From: Oceanidesulfovibrio marinus | GTDB lineage: Bacteria > Desulfobacterota > Desulfovibrionia > Desulfovibrionales > Desulfovibrionaceae | Length of the DNA stretch: 64,000 bases | Direction of reading: 5' to 3' | Assembly (NCBI RefSeq): GCF_013085545.1 | Contig: NZ_CP039543.1 | Span: forward strand, 3,627,322-3,691,321 | Part shown: in pieces, positions 1-7,890 of the stretch | How the letters are laid out: the number at the start of each line of letters is the position of its first letter | How positions within the stretch are numbered: position 1 is the stretch's first letter | Made by a program: the position numbers and the translations under genes | The notes under the pieces: generated by a model | The model's database searches: none | Seen by the model: the letters and a program-made list of their open reading frames with translations, nothing else | What the model was told of the DNA's origin: nothing

Positions 1-309
1 CAGGTAGTGGTAGGCGCCCTGCTCCATGGCCTGCACGGCAGTTTCCACCGTGGCGAAGCCGGTGAGCATGATGACCTCGGTTTCGGGTTGCAGGCCCTTG
101 GCCGCGGCCAGCACGCCCATGCCGTCCACCTGCTTCATGCGCAGGTCGGTGAGCACCACATCGTACTGGTTCTCGCGCAACAGCTCCACCGCGCTTTCGC
201 CGTCCGGCGCGGCGTCCACCGTATACCCGTCACGCGAGAGCACGTGGGTCAGGTTCTCGCGCGTTATCTCCTCGTCCTCGGCTATCAGGATGCGGATTTC
301 ATTGCTCAC
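1..309 (-). CDS. Response regulator, NtrC-like receiver domain (3' part cut by window edge)
   Basis: The first 103 residues are visible. They form a receiver domain with the acidic pair at E11-D12, the phospho-acceptor D55 in VVLTDLRM, and the T/S switch in VIMLTGFATVETA. The TGFATVETAVQAMEQGAY stretch is typical of receivers fused to a sigma-54 activator (NtrC family), but the output domain lies outside the window, so that is inference. The start is a GTG at 309, because the in-frame reading runs [13 protein letters not shown]; it overlaps the end of the upstream kinase gene by about 11 bp, so the two are translationally coupled and form a cognate pair. Phosphorylation by that kinase is expected. 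The signal sensed is unknown. Confidence 0.85.
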   Translation of the reverse strand, partial: MSNEIRILIAEDEEITRENLTHVLSRDGYTVDAAPDGESAVELLRENQYDVVLTDLRMKQVDGMGVLAAAKGLQPETEVIMLTGFATVETAVQAMEQGAYHYL

Positions 310-1744
310 GGGCTTGTTGCTCCATCATGTCGGTCGGGATGCGGATAGTGAAGGTGGTGCCGGCGCCGGGCTCGCTGTCCACGGTGATCTTGCCGCCGTG
401 CTTTTCCACGATGCCGTAGACGATGGACAGGCCGAGACCGGTGCCGCCGGTTTCGCCCTTGGTGGTGAAGAACGGGTCGAATATCTGGTTGCGGACCTCC
501 TCCGGAATGCCCTTGCCGGTGTCGGCCACGCTCATGGTCACGGTGTTTTCGTCCTTCTGCGCCACAATGGTCACGGTGCCGGGATTGGGGTCCATGGCGT
601 GCACGGCGTTGATGATCAGGTTGAGCAGAGCCTCCTGGAAGCGCTGGGCGTCCAGGTAGACCTCCAGGTCCTCGGGCACGTCCACGATGATCTCGATGTT
701 GCCGGGCACCTGGCTGGAGACCAGGCGCACGGTCTTTTTGATGACCGTGGCCAGGTTCTCGCGCACGATGGAGAAGTTGCGCTCCCGCGAGAACTCCAGC
801 AGGCCCTGGACAATCTCCTTGGCGCGCAGGGACTCGCTCTCCACGTTGTTCAGCATCTTGCGCATGAAGTTCGGGTCGGCGGAGTCGAGCTCCTCGATGA
901 GTATCTGGCTGGAGGTGGAGATGTTGTTGAGCGGGTTGTTGAGCTGGTGGGCGATGCCGGCGGCCAGGGTGCCGATGGAGGAGAGCTTCTGCGCCTGCAG
1001 CAGCTGGGCCTGGCGGAACTCCAGCTCCCGGACCATGGCGTTGAGCGCGCGGACAATGGTTTTGGCCTCGCTCTCGCCGCCCACCTCTGGCAGGGGCTCG
1101 AACACCCCCTGGGCAATGCGCCGGGTGGCCGTCTGAATGATGTTCAGGGTGTTGAAGAGCCGGCCGAACATCATCAGCGCCACGGTGACGCCCAGGGCGA
1201 TGACCACCACCACCGAGGTGAGGAGCTGCATCTTGAGCGTGTCGATAATGCTGATGATGCGCTTGCTTTCCGAGGTCAGAAGGTTCTCGGCCAGGCTCAC
1301 CATCTCCTTGCCGTGCGCGCGTATGTTGTTCAGCTCGGCCTCGCTGGCCGGCCTGCCGCCTTGCAGCTCCTGGCCCAGGGTCTCCATGCTCTGCCCGTAG
1401 TCGGCCAGGTTTTCGCGCAGGCTGTCCATGGTGCTCAGCACGCCGGTCTTGCCCCGCTTGCGCGCCACGTCGTTGACCAACACTCTGGCGTGCTCCAGAT
1501 AGTTGCGCGCCTCGGCCAGGTCGGCTGGGTTGCCGTAGAGCAGGAAGTTCTTCTCGAACCGCCGCGTCTCCAGCAGGGCGTTGCTGAGCTGCTGCACCTC
1601 GCTCACCAGCAACGTCAGCTCGCGGATGCGCACGAGATCGAAGAACGAGAGGGTTCCCACGATGCCCATGCTGATGATGAAAAACAGCAGGATGGCAAGG
1701 AAGCGCTGCCTGATGGTCAATCGCCACGCAGTCATCTTTGGCAT
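299..1744 (-). CDS. Membrane sensor histidine kinase
   Basis: A 481-residue kinase. TM helix at about 14-35, an extracytoplasmic helical region of about 135 residues with the motif [16 protein letters not shown] seen in four-helix-bundle sensors, TM helix at about 174-193, a HAMP-like segment, then a HisKA dimerisation domain with the phospho-acceptor H266 in IAHQLNNPL, and an HATPase domain with N box ([12 protein letters not shown]), G1 (ADTGKGIP), F (FDPFFTTK) and G2 ([10 protein letters not shown]) boxes. I chose the ATG at 1744 over an upstream TTG at 1789. H is followed by Q rather than the usual E, a minor variant. It partners with the regulator that overlaps its 3' end. It lies downstream of phnL in the same direction, after a 360-bp gap, so a role in phosphorus control is possible but unproven. 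Confidence 0.85.
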   Translation of the reverse strand: MPKMTAWRLTIRQRFLAILLFFIISMGIVGTLSFFDLVRIRELTLLVSEVQQLSNALLETRRFEKNFLLYGNPADLAEARNYLEHARVLVNDVARKRGKTGVLSTMDSLRENLADYGQSMETLGQELQGGRPASEAELNNIRAHGKEMVSLAENLLTSESKRIISIIDTLKMQLLTSVVVVIALGVTVALMMFGRLFNTLNIIQTATRRIAQGVFEPLPEVGGESEAKTIVRALNAMVRELEFRQAQLLQAQKLSSIGTLAAGIAHQLNNPLNNISTSSQILIEELDSADPNFMRKMLNNVESESLRAKEIVQGLLEFSRERNFSIVRENLATVIKKTVRLVSSQVPGNIEIIVDVPEDLEVYLDAQRFQEALLNLIINAVHAMDPNPGTVTIVAQKDENTVTMSVADTGKGIPEEVRNQIFDPFFTTKGETGGTGLGLSIVYGIVEKHGGKITVDSEPGAGTTFTIRIPTDMMEQQAREQ

Positions 1745-2104
1745 ACGTGTTACCGCCGGGTGAAAGGTGCGCCAGCTATACCGTTGCAATGGTTTTCAAG
1801 GGGCCAGATAGAGCGTTACCCCGGTATCAACAGCTTTTCAAGGCGGAGAATAGGCTCCGGGATAGTGAACTTCATGGCCGAAACGGTCGGGAAGTCGCAT
1901 CAGATATAGATCGAAGCGCGATTCGCAAAGGCGTGATAATTTGCAACGCCAGGCCGATGCGGAAGGGAGGCGGAGCAGTCGGATGTGGCAGAACGGCCCG
2001 GCGCGGGCGGAGCCGCACGCAGGATTGCCACTGGTTGGTCACAATCAGGGGAACGTTTGGAGGCGGCCGGCGAGCGTCCTGGGTCGCCGCCGGATCTGGG
2101 ATAA
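1745..2104. other. Gene-less stretch between phnL and the histidine kinase
   Basis: No open frame here has coding character. A GC-rich imperfect dyad (GGCGGCCGGCGA near 2060 against TCGCCGCCGG near 2083) lies just after the phnL stop on the minus strand and could end the phn transcript, but it has no clear T run. The promoter of the kinase/regulator pair is probably in the more A+T-rich part at about 1790-1950; I cannot fix its boxes. Confidence 0.4.
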
Positions 2105-2824
2105 TCAGCAGCCGGCTTCCGCCGTACAAGGTGGGCGCACTTCGCAGCACTCGTCCGCCACCCGCGCCAGGGCGTCCTCGTCGTGGAAGATGCCCACCAC
2201 GGCGGCGCCGTTTGTCTTGGCCTCCTCGATGAGCTCCAGCACCACGCCCTTGTTGCGCGCATCGAGCGAGGCTGTGGGCTCGTCCAGCAGCAACAGGGGA
2301 CTGTGGGCGATGAACCCGCGCGCGATGTTCACCCGCTGGCGCTCGCCCCCGGAAAAGGTGGCCGGCGTGAGCTCGAACAGGCTCTTCGGGATGTTCAGCC
2401 GCGCCAGCAGGGCGGCCGCGCGTTCGCGCGCCTCCATATGCTCCACGCCTCTGCGCTGCAACGGTTCGGCCACAATGTCCAGCGTGTCCACGCGGGGGAT
2501 CACCCGCAGGAACTGGCTCACATAGCCGATGGTCTCGTTGCGCAGCTCCAGCAGAGTGCGCGGTCCGGCCGCGGCGATGTCCACCACCTCGCCGTGATGG
2601 CGCACCAGGATTGCGCCGGCGTTGGCGCGGTAGTTGGCGTAGAAGAGCTTGAGCAACGTGGACTTGCCCGCGCCGGACGGGCCGGTGAGGGCCACGCAAC
2701 GGCCGGGCATGGCCGTGAGCTCGAACCCGGCGAGCACAGGCAGCCGCGCGCCGCCCCGGTGGTGCAGGACGAACTCCTTGGCCAGACCGCGGACGCGGAG
2801 GGTGGGGCGTGGAATGTCAGTCAT
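2105..2824 (-). CDS. phnL: C-P lyase complex ATP-binding protein PhnL
   Basis: A 239-residue ABC-type ATPase with Walker A GPSGAGKST, signature FSGGERQRV, and Walker B LLLLDEPTASLD followed by the H-loop in GIFHDEDAL. The stretches GYVSQFLRVIPRVDTLDIVAEPL and LDARNKGVVLELIEEAK are characteristic of PhnL rather than of a transporter ATPase. PhnL works with PhnI, PhnG and PhnH in the first C-P lyase step, which replaces the adenine of ATP by the phosphonate to give an alkylphosphonate ribose 5-triphosphate. Its ATG overlaps the phnK stop by 4 bp (ATGA), so it is the last gene of the phnGHIJKL run. The C-terminus ends in a short cysteine-containing tail. Confidence 0.93.
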   Translation of the reverse strand: MTDIPRPTLRVRGLAKEFVLHHRGGARLPVLAGFELTAMPGRCVALTGPSGAGKSTLLKLFYANYRANAGAILVRHHGEVVDIAAAGPRTLLELRNETIGYVSQFLRVIPRVDTLDIVAEPLQRRGVEHMEARERAAALLARLNIPKSLFELTPATFSGGERQRVNIARGFIAHSPLLLLDEPTASLDARNKGVVLELIEEAKTNGAAVVGIFHDEDALARVADECCEVRPPCTAEAGC

Positions 2825-3615
2825 GCGTGGATGATGGAGGAGACGAGAAGCTGCGTGTAGGGGTGGATGGGGTCGTCCAGGACCTGGTCGGCCAGGCCCT
2901 GCTCCACGATGCGGCCGCGCCGCATCACCAGCACGCGATGGGCCAGGAGCCGCGCCACGCCGAGGTCGTGCGTGACCAGCACGATGGACAGGGACAGGGT
3001 TTGCGCAAGGTTGCGCAACAGGTCGAGCAGCGTGGCCTGGGCCGAGACGTCCAGGCCGCCGGTGGGCTCGTCCATGAACACCAGCCGCGGCTCTGTGACC
3101 AGGGTCCGCGCTATCTGCAACCGCTGCTGCATGCCGCCGGAAAAGGCCGAGGGCAGGTCATCCAGCCTGTCCACGGCAATGCCCAGCCGCTCCAGCCAGC
3201 CGGCGGCCGCACTGCGCACCGCGCCATAACGGCGCTCTCCGGCGTTCAGCAAGCGCTCGCCGATGTTGGCCCCGGCGCTCACCTTCATGCGCAGGCCGTC
3301 GCGTGGGTTTTGGCGGACCATGCCCCACTCCGTGCGCATCAGCACCCGCCGCGCCGCCTCGGGCATTTCGTGCACGTCCACCACCCGGCCGTCGCGCGTC
3401 CGGTAGGTCACCTGGCCGGCGCTGGGCGCGTAGTTGCCGCACAGACATTCGAGCAGCGTGGTCTTGCCGGAGCCGGACTCGCCCACCAGGGCCAGCACCT
3501 CGCCGGGCCAGAGGTCGAGCTCGATATCCCGGCAGCCGACGCGGGCTCCGTAATACTTGGCCAGCCCGCGCACCGAGAGCAAGGGCGCGTCACCTTTGGA
3601 TAGCACCGGGTTCAT
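2821..3615 (-). CDS. phnK: C-P lyase complex ATP-binding protein PhnK
   Basis: A 264-residue ABC ATPase with Walker A GESGSGKTT, signature FSGGMQQRLQIA and Walker B LVFMDEPTGGLD. It resembles oligopeptide-transport ATPases, but its place between phnJ and phnL and the segment DVHEMPEAARRVLMRTEWG identify PhnK, the subunit known to dock on PhnJ in the C-P lyase core. It overlaps phnJ by 4 bp and phnL by 4 bp, so the genes are translationally coupled. No membrane partner adjoins it, which fits a role in the cytoplasmic lyase complex rather than transport. Confidence 0.93.
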   Translation of the reverse strand: MNPVLSKGDAPLLSVRGLAKYYGARVGCRDIELDLWPGEVLALVGESGSGKTTLLECLCGNYAPSAGQVTYRTRDGRVVDVHEMPEAARRVLMRTEWGMVRQNPRDGLRMKVSAGANIGERLLNAGERRYGAVRSAAAGWLERLGIAVDRLDDLPSAFSGGMQQRLQIARTLVTEPRLVFMDEPTGGLDVSAQATLLDLLRNLAQTLSLSIVLVTHDLGVARLLAHRVLVMRRGRIVEQGLADQVLDDPIHPYTQLLVSSIIHA

Positions 3616-4538
3616 TGCGCGCCTCCCTCACTTTCCGACTCGCCGATTAGCTCTCCTGCCAGCTCCTCGGCGATTAGACCGGCGGACATGGCCCCGCGGT
3701 TGCCGGCCTGACGCCGGCGCTCGCAGAAGTCCGTGTCCGAGCAGGCAAACATCCGGCCGCCGGCGTCATCGATCACGATCTCGTCCAGAAAGCTTTCGGC
3801 CGAGCCGCACAGGTCGCAGGCGCGCTCCCAGCGCTGCACCGTGAAGGGATGGTCCTCGAAGGCGATGCTCTCCACGGCCGTGAACGGCGGCAGCGCGTAG
3901 ATGCGTTTCTCCCGGCCGGCGCCGAAGAGCTGCAGGGCCGGGCTGCGGTCCAGCTTGGGGTTGTCGAACTTTGGGATGGGCGACGGGCTCATGACGTAGC
4001 GGCCCTCCACGAGCACCGGGTAGTTGTACGAGGTGGCCGCCTCGCCCAGGCGGGTGATGTCCTCGTAGAGCTTGACGTACAACAGGCCATACTCCTCCAG
4101 GGCGTGCATGGTGCGGGTCTCGGTCTCGCGCGGCTCCAGCCAGCGCAGGGGCTCCGGAATGGGCACCTGGTAGACCATGATCTGCCCCTCGCGGAGCGGT
4201 GTTTCCGGGATGCGGTGCCGCGTTTGGATGATGGACGCCTCGGACGTGCGCGTGGTGGTGGCCACGTTGGCTGTGCGCGCAAAAAAGGAGCGGATGGACA
4301 CGGCGTTGGTCGTGTCGTCCGAGCCCTGGTCGATGACCTTGAGCACATCGTCCTGTCCGATGACCGCGGCGGTGACCTGCAGACCGCCCGTGCCCCAGCC
4401 CGGCGGCAGCGGCATCTCCCGGCTGGCGAATGGAATCTGGCAGCCGGGCACGGCTACGGCCTTGAGCACGGCGCGGCGGATCATCCGCTTGGTCTGCTCG
4501 TCCAGGTAGGCGAAGGTGTAGCGGCTTTTCGGTTTCAT
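3612..4538 (-). CDS. phnJ: Alpha-D-ribose 1-methylphosphonate 5-phosphate C-P lyase PhnJ
   Basis: The radical-SAM-type enzyme that cleaves the carbon-phosphorus bond of ribose 1-alkylphosphonate 5-phosphate, releasing the alkane and a cyclic ribose phosphate. In the C-terminal third, starting at CDLC, the four cysteines show the exact PhnJ spacing C-x2-C-x21-C-x5-C: three ligate the 4Fe-4S cluster and one is the thiyl-radical cysteine. The N-terminal FAYLDEQTKRMIRRA block is also typical. At 308 residues it is slightly longer than the usual 280 or so, owing to an acidic tail after the cysteine motif. It overlaps phnI and phnK by 4 bp each. Its activity needs SAM and anaerobic or reduced conditions, in keeping with the host. 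Confidence 0.95.
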   Translation of the reverse strand: MKPKSRYTFAYLDEQTKRMIRRAVLKAVAVPGCQIPFASREMPLPPGWGTGGLQVTAAVIGQDDVLKVIDQGSDDTTNAVSIRSFFARTANVATTTRTSEASIIQTRHRIPETPLREGQIMVYQVPIPEPLRWLEPRETETRTMHALEEYGLLYVKLYEDITRLGEAATSYNYPVLVEGRYVMSPSPIPKFDNPKLDRSPALQLFGAGREKRIYALPPFTAVESIAFEDHPFTVQRWERACDLCGSAESFLDEIVIDDAGGRMFACSDTDFCERRRQAGNRGAMSAGLIAEELAGELIGESESEGGAQ

Positions 4539-5836
4539 GCGCCGTTCTCCATGCCGTCCGGTCCGAAGCTGTGCAGGTGGGAGTCCCCGGCGTCATCGAC
4601 GTCATGGGCCTCGGGAGTATCGCCTGCGCCGTCTGTTGTTGTCCCTCCGCCGCGTTTTCCGACTTCCCATTTTCTGCGCAGGCCGCGCACCAAGGCGAGC
4701 TCGGACTGGAAGTCCGCGTAGTGTGGCAGCTTCACGTGCTGTACGAATCCGGAGGCCTGCACGTTGTCCGCATGCAGCAGCACGAACTCGTGGTCCTGCG
4801 CCGGGGAGCTCGCCTCCTCCCCCAGCTCCTCGGCGCGCAGGGCGCGGTCCACCAGCGCCATGGACACGGCCTTGCGCTCCAGCCGGCCAAAGACCAGGCC
4901 GTAGCCGCGGGTGAACTGGGCCGGCACATCGCCGCCGCCCTTGAACTGGTTGATCATGTCCGCCTCGGTCACGGTGATGTCGGCCACGGAGACCGGAAAG
5001 CCGAGCTCCTCCGGGCAGAGTTCCACGGCCACCTCGCCGGTGCGGATCTCGCCGGCAAAGGGGTGATTGCGGCCAAAGCCGCGCTGGGTGGAGTAGGCCA
5101 TGGAGAGCAGGAACCCTTCGTCCGCCCGCGCCAGGCATTGCAGGCGCACGTCGCGGCCGGCCGGCAGCTCCAGCGGGTCCAGGGTGATGTCGCCGGGCTC
5201 CGGGTCGTCATTATGAGGATGAGGCCCGCCACACTTTTCTGAGGCGTCGTCGCCTGCATCTGCTGCGCCTGCTGCGTCATCAACTGCCACATCCGGCGCG
5301 GTGTCCGGCTGCTTTTGTCCCATGCCGCCGGGCGGCTCGATAAGTCCCTCGGCGTTCAGCCAGTCCAGCACCCGGGGCAGGGGCTCGTGCAACGGCTCGT
5401 CGGCCTCGGCAATGTCTGGCGCGTCGCGGCCGTCGGCCAGCTCGAAGTCTAGCAGCCGGTGCGTGTAGTCGAAGGTGGGGCCGAGAATCTGCCCGCCTGG
5501 CAGGTCCTTGTACACGGCGGAGACGCGGCGCATGGCGGCCATGCGCGTGGTGTCCACGGGCTCGCTCTCGCCCAGCCGCGGCAGGGTGGTGCGGTAAGCG
5601 CGCAACAGGAAGATGGCCTCCACGAGATCGCCCTGGGCCTGCTTTACGGCGAGGGCTGCGAACTCCGGATCGTACAGGGAGCCCTCGGCCATGACGCGGT
5701 CCACGGCCAGGCCGAGCTGCTCGCGTATTTGGTCGAGATCGAGCTCCGGCACGTCCGGGTCGCCCCGGCGGCAGGCGTCCAGCAGGGCATGCGCTGCGCG
5801 GATGGCGCGCTCGCCGCCTTTGATGGCTACGTACAT
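4535..5836 (-). CDS. phnI: C-P lyase core subunit PhnI
   Basis: The nucleosidase-like catalytic subunit that displaces adenine from ATP with phosphonate. It begins MYVAIKGGERAI and keeps the family blocks LDQIREQLGLAVDRVMAEG, EAIFLLRAYRTTLPRLG, YSTQRGFGRNHPFAGEIR, FTRGYGLVFGRLERKA and HADNVQASGFVQHVKLPHYADFQ. At 433 residues it is clearly longer than the usual 350-365. The extra length lies in an acidic, alanine-rich linker (about 175-215) and a C-terminal acidic/His tail of about 45 residues after the point where the family normally ends. It overlaps phnH by 10 bp upstream and phnJ by 4 bp downstream. Confidence 0.94.
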   Translation of the reverse strand: MYVAIKGGERAIRAAHALLDACRRGDPDVPELDLDQIREQLGLAVDRVMAEGSLYDPEFAALAVKQAQGDLVEAIFLLRAYRTTLPRLGESEPVDTTRMAAMRRVSAVYKDLPGGQILGPTFDYTHRLLDFELADGRDAPDIAEADEPLHEPLPRVLDWLNAEGLIEPPGGMGQKQPDTAPDVAVDDAAGAADAGDDASEKCGGPHPHNDDPEPGDITLDPLELPAGRDVRLQCLARADEGFLLSMAYSTQRGFGRNHPFAGEIRTGEVAVELCPEELGFPVSVADITVTEADMINQFKGGGDVPAQFTRGYGLVFGRLERKAVSMALVDRALRAEELGEEASSPAQDHEFVLLHADNVQASGFVQHVKLPHYADFQSELALVRGLRRKWEVGKRGGGTTTDGAGDTPEAHDVDDAGDSHLHSFGPDGMENGA

Positions 5837-6576
5837 GGCGCGCCTCCGTGGTCCGGAAGCCGCACGCTGCGCGGCAGGCCGGCCAAGCAGGAGCCGGCCG
5901 TGAGGAAGATGTCCACGCCCTGGGGGTAGGACGTTCGTTGCGCGGCCATATCGTTCCAGAACCAGTCCGGCAGCCCGCGTGCGGCAAAACGGATGGAGCC
6001 GTCCACACCCGGCCCGGCCAGTGTGACGATGTCGGAGTCAGAGATTGTGTCCAGTTTGTTAGACATGTCGTTCAGGCTGTTCGTCTTGCTAATGGCGTCC
6101 ATAAAATTAGACTCGACAACCTGCTCGCCCGCCAACGCATCAACCTGGATAAGCAACGTGGCAGCGAGATGCGGGTCGCGTAGCGTGCCCTGGCAGAAGC
6201 GTTCCAGGCGCGGCATGTGGTCGGGGTCGGTGATGATGGCGAAGGCCGCGGCGGCCGGGTCGTCCACGATGCGACAGCCGCAGTGGAATCGCAGCCAGCC
6301 GATGACGCCGTCGCGGTCGCTACCATTGATACAATCCAGCCAGACAGGGGTGTTGCCGTCCACCAAGGTGAGGCAGAGACCTGCCGTGGCCGGGTGCAGC
6401 GGAGCCGGATGACCCGGCGAGTCGTGTGCGCAGTCTGCATGGGCGACGTGGCCGGGCCGGGACAGGGCCTCCAGGGCGACGCGGAAAAAGCGCTGGCTCT
6501 CCTGTACTGGGTTGGCAAAGGCCGGTTGCAGCATGGCGCGTCCCTGCGCGGTGGGGATCGAGGCGTGGAAGGTCAT
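5827..6576 (-). CDS. phnH: C-P lyase core subunit PhnH
   Basis: A structural subunit of the PhnGHIJ core. The start region (FANPVQESQRFFRVALEALSRPG), the block LTLVDGNTPVWL and the end LPRSVRL match PhnH. At 249 residues it is longer than the usual 190-210. The excess is a polar segment of about 30 residues, VVESNFMDAISKTNSLNDMSN and on to DTISDSD, inserted between LAGEQ and VTLAGPGV (about 6030-6120), with A+T-richer codons than its surroundings. The stop overlaps the phnI start by 10 bp, and the gene overlaps phnG by 4 bp. An alternative start is Met15 (MLQPAF). Confidence 0.92.
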   Translation of the reverse strand: MTFHASIPTAQGRAMLQPAFANPVQESQRFFRVALEALSRPGHVAHADCAHDSPGHPAPLHPATAGLCLTLVDGNTPVWLDCINGSDRDGVIGWLRFHCGCRIVDDPAAAAFAIITDPDHMPRLERFCQGTLRDPHLAATLLIQVDALAGEQVVESNFMDAISKTNSLNDMSNKLDTISDSDIVTLAGPGVDGSIRFAARGLPDWFWNDMAAQRTSYPQGVDIFLTAGSCLAGLPRSVRLPDHGGAPCT

Positions 6577-7058
6577 AGGCCGATATGCCCCCGCTCCAGA
6601 GTGAAGAAAGAAGCCCGCGTGGCTGCGGCGCGTTTGCTGGCGCGCTCCTTGTCCTTTTGGATGCGCTCCGCCTCAGGCGTGATCAGCGCGGCCATGACCG
6701 CCGTCTGGTGCTCGGCGTCCTGCAAAAGGCTGTCGAACAGGGCCGCCCACATGGCGCGTTCGTGCGCGTAGCCCGCCACGTAGCCGAAGCCGGCGATACC
6801 AGAATCCAGGAGGCGCACGGCGCAGCGGGTCAGGGTCATCTCGCCGATGTTGAACCTGCCGCCGCTGCCGCCCATGCGCCCGCGAACCATGACCAGGCCG
6901 GTCTCGGGCCTGCGCAGATACTCCCAGGCCGGCTGTCGGTCGAGGTCGTGCCAGGCTTCCTCCATGGCGTTGGCGTCGGCGCGTGCAAGCACGGCCATCC
7001 AGTGCTGGCGCGCGGTCGTAGCGGTTTCCGTGTCATGCAAATGCTTCGCAGTCGTCAT
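6573..7058 (-). CDS. phnG: C-P lyase core subunit PhnG
   Basis: The 161-residue first gene of the lyase operon. Family features are RQHWMAVLARA near the start, PETGLVMVRGRMGGSGGRFNIGEMTLTRC in the middle, and GYVAGYAHERA. PhnG pairs with PhnI in the core complex. I chose the ATG at 7058 because the frame only extends upstream to a TTG at 7085. The promoter region holds a PhnF-type operator (7074-7085), so expression of the phnGHIJKL operon should be controlled by the divergent PhnF. The C-terminal 40 residues are Lys/Arg/Glu-rich and probably helical. Confidence 0.92.
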   Translation of the reverse strand: MTTAKHLHDTETATTARQHWMAVLARADANAMEEAWHDLDRQPAWEYLRRPETGLVMVRGRMGGSGGRFNIGEMTLTRCAVRLLDSGIAGFGYVAGYAHERAMWAALFDSLLQDAEHQTAVMAALITPEAERIQKDKERASKRAAATRASFFTLERGHIGL

Positions 7059-7073
7059 CAAACAATCATCCGG

Positions 7074-7085
7074 AGGTCTATACAA
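7074..7085. promoter_or_regulatory. Candidate PhnF operator
   Basis: AGGTCTATACAA lies between the divergent phnG and phnF genes. It matches 10 of 12 positions of TGGTCTATACCA, the inverted repeat I recall as the site of the GntR/UTRA repressor PhnF of Mycobacterium smegmatis. It sits 16 bp upstream of the phnG start codon and 71 bp upstream of phnF, so bound repressor could control both directions. Confidence 0.6.
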
Positions 7086-7156
7086 TTCAAAAGGTCAAGA
7101 ACCCTGAGACCGCGGCCATTCCCATCCACCATCGACACCCCGAGTAGAGAGGCGCC

Positions 7157-7882
7157 ATGACCCTGCCCAGAACAGCCGGCGTGACCTTGTGGCGGCAGAT
7201 TGTCCTGAATCTGGAGCGCGACATCCTGAGCGGCGCGTTCGCGCCTGGCGAGAAGCTGCCCACCGAGATGGAGCTGGCCGACCGCTTCCGCGTGAATCGG
7301 CACACCGTGCGCCGGGCCATGGTGGTGCTGCAGGAAAAGGATCTGGTGCGGGTGGAGCAGGGCCGCGGCGCGTTCGTCCAGGACCACCTCATCGAGTACT
7401 CCGTGGGCAAGCGGACGCGATTTTCCGAGAACATGGCGCTGCAGAACCATCTCCCCGGCGGAACGCTGCTGAACAAGGACGTCGTGGAGTCCGAGGGCGA
7501 GATGGCCCAGGCGCTGCAGCTTCCTGCAGGACGTAAGGCCGTGCGCATGGACATTCTGCGCGAGGCGGACGGCAGGCCCATCGCCATTGCCTCGCACTTT
7601 TTTCCGCTGCCGCGCTTTACGGGCATCGATGAGATGTTTGTGCAGAAATCTTCGATCACCGCGTGTCTGACCGAGTTCGGCGTGGCCGACTTCACCCGCG
7701 TGTACACGCGCATCACGGCGCGGCCGCCCACCCAGGAGGAGGCCGTAATCCTGCGCCAGCCGCGCACCCGGCCCTTGCTGGTGGCCAAGAGCCTGAACGT
7801 GGACACTCGTGGCCTGCCCATCGACTACGGCTGCACCCGCTACAACAGCGACCGCGTGCAGATCGCCCTCGACAAGGCGTGA
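7157..7882 (+). CDS. phnF: GntR-family (HutC/UTRA type) regulator PhnF
   Basis: A 241-residue transcription factor. It has an N-terminal winged helix-turn-helix of GntR type (LPTEMELADRFRVNRHTVRRAMVVLQEKDLV, about 35-70) and a C-terminal UTRA ligand domain (about 95-240, with LLVAKSLNVDTRGLPIDYGCTRYNSDRVQI). UTRA regulators beside C-P lyase genes are PhnF, thought to respond to phosphonate or a lyase metabolite. It is transcribed away from phnG and towards phnE, with which it converges 8 bp apart. GAGAGG upstream of the ATG serves as ribosome-binding site. Confidence 0.9.
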   Translation: MTLPRTAGVTLWRQIVLNLERDILSGAFAPGEKLPTEMELADRFRVNRHTVRRAMVVLQEKDLVRVEQGRGAFVQDHLIEYSVGKRTRFSENMALQNHLPGGTLLNKDVVESEGEMAQALQLPAGRKAVRMDILREADGRPIAIASHFFPLPRFTGIDEMFVQKSSITACLTEFGVADFTRVYTRITARPPTQEEAVILRQPRTRPLLVAKSLNVDTRGLPIDYGCTRYNSDRVQIALDKA

Positions 7883-7890
7883 AGCGCGCA

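Noticed and set aside
299-1789. Upstream TTG start at 1789 for the histidine kinase
   Set aside because: The ATG at 1744 gives a normal N-terminus just before the first membrane helix; the additional 15 residues have no support.
26-1909. Open frame of 627 codons antisense to the two-component pair
   Set aside because: No family features; the opposite strand carries a complete histidine kinase and the start of a receiver domain.
2105-3615. phnK and phnL read as peptide or lipoprotein transporter ATPases
   Set aside because: No permease or binding protein adjoins them; they overlap phnJ and each other in the C-P lyase operon.
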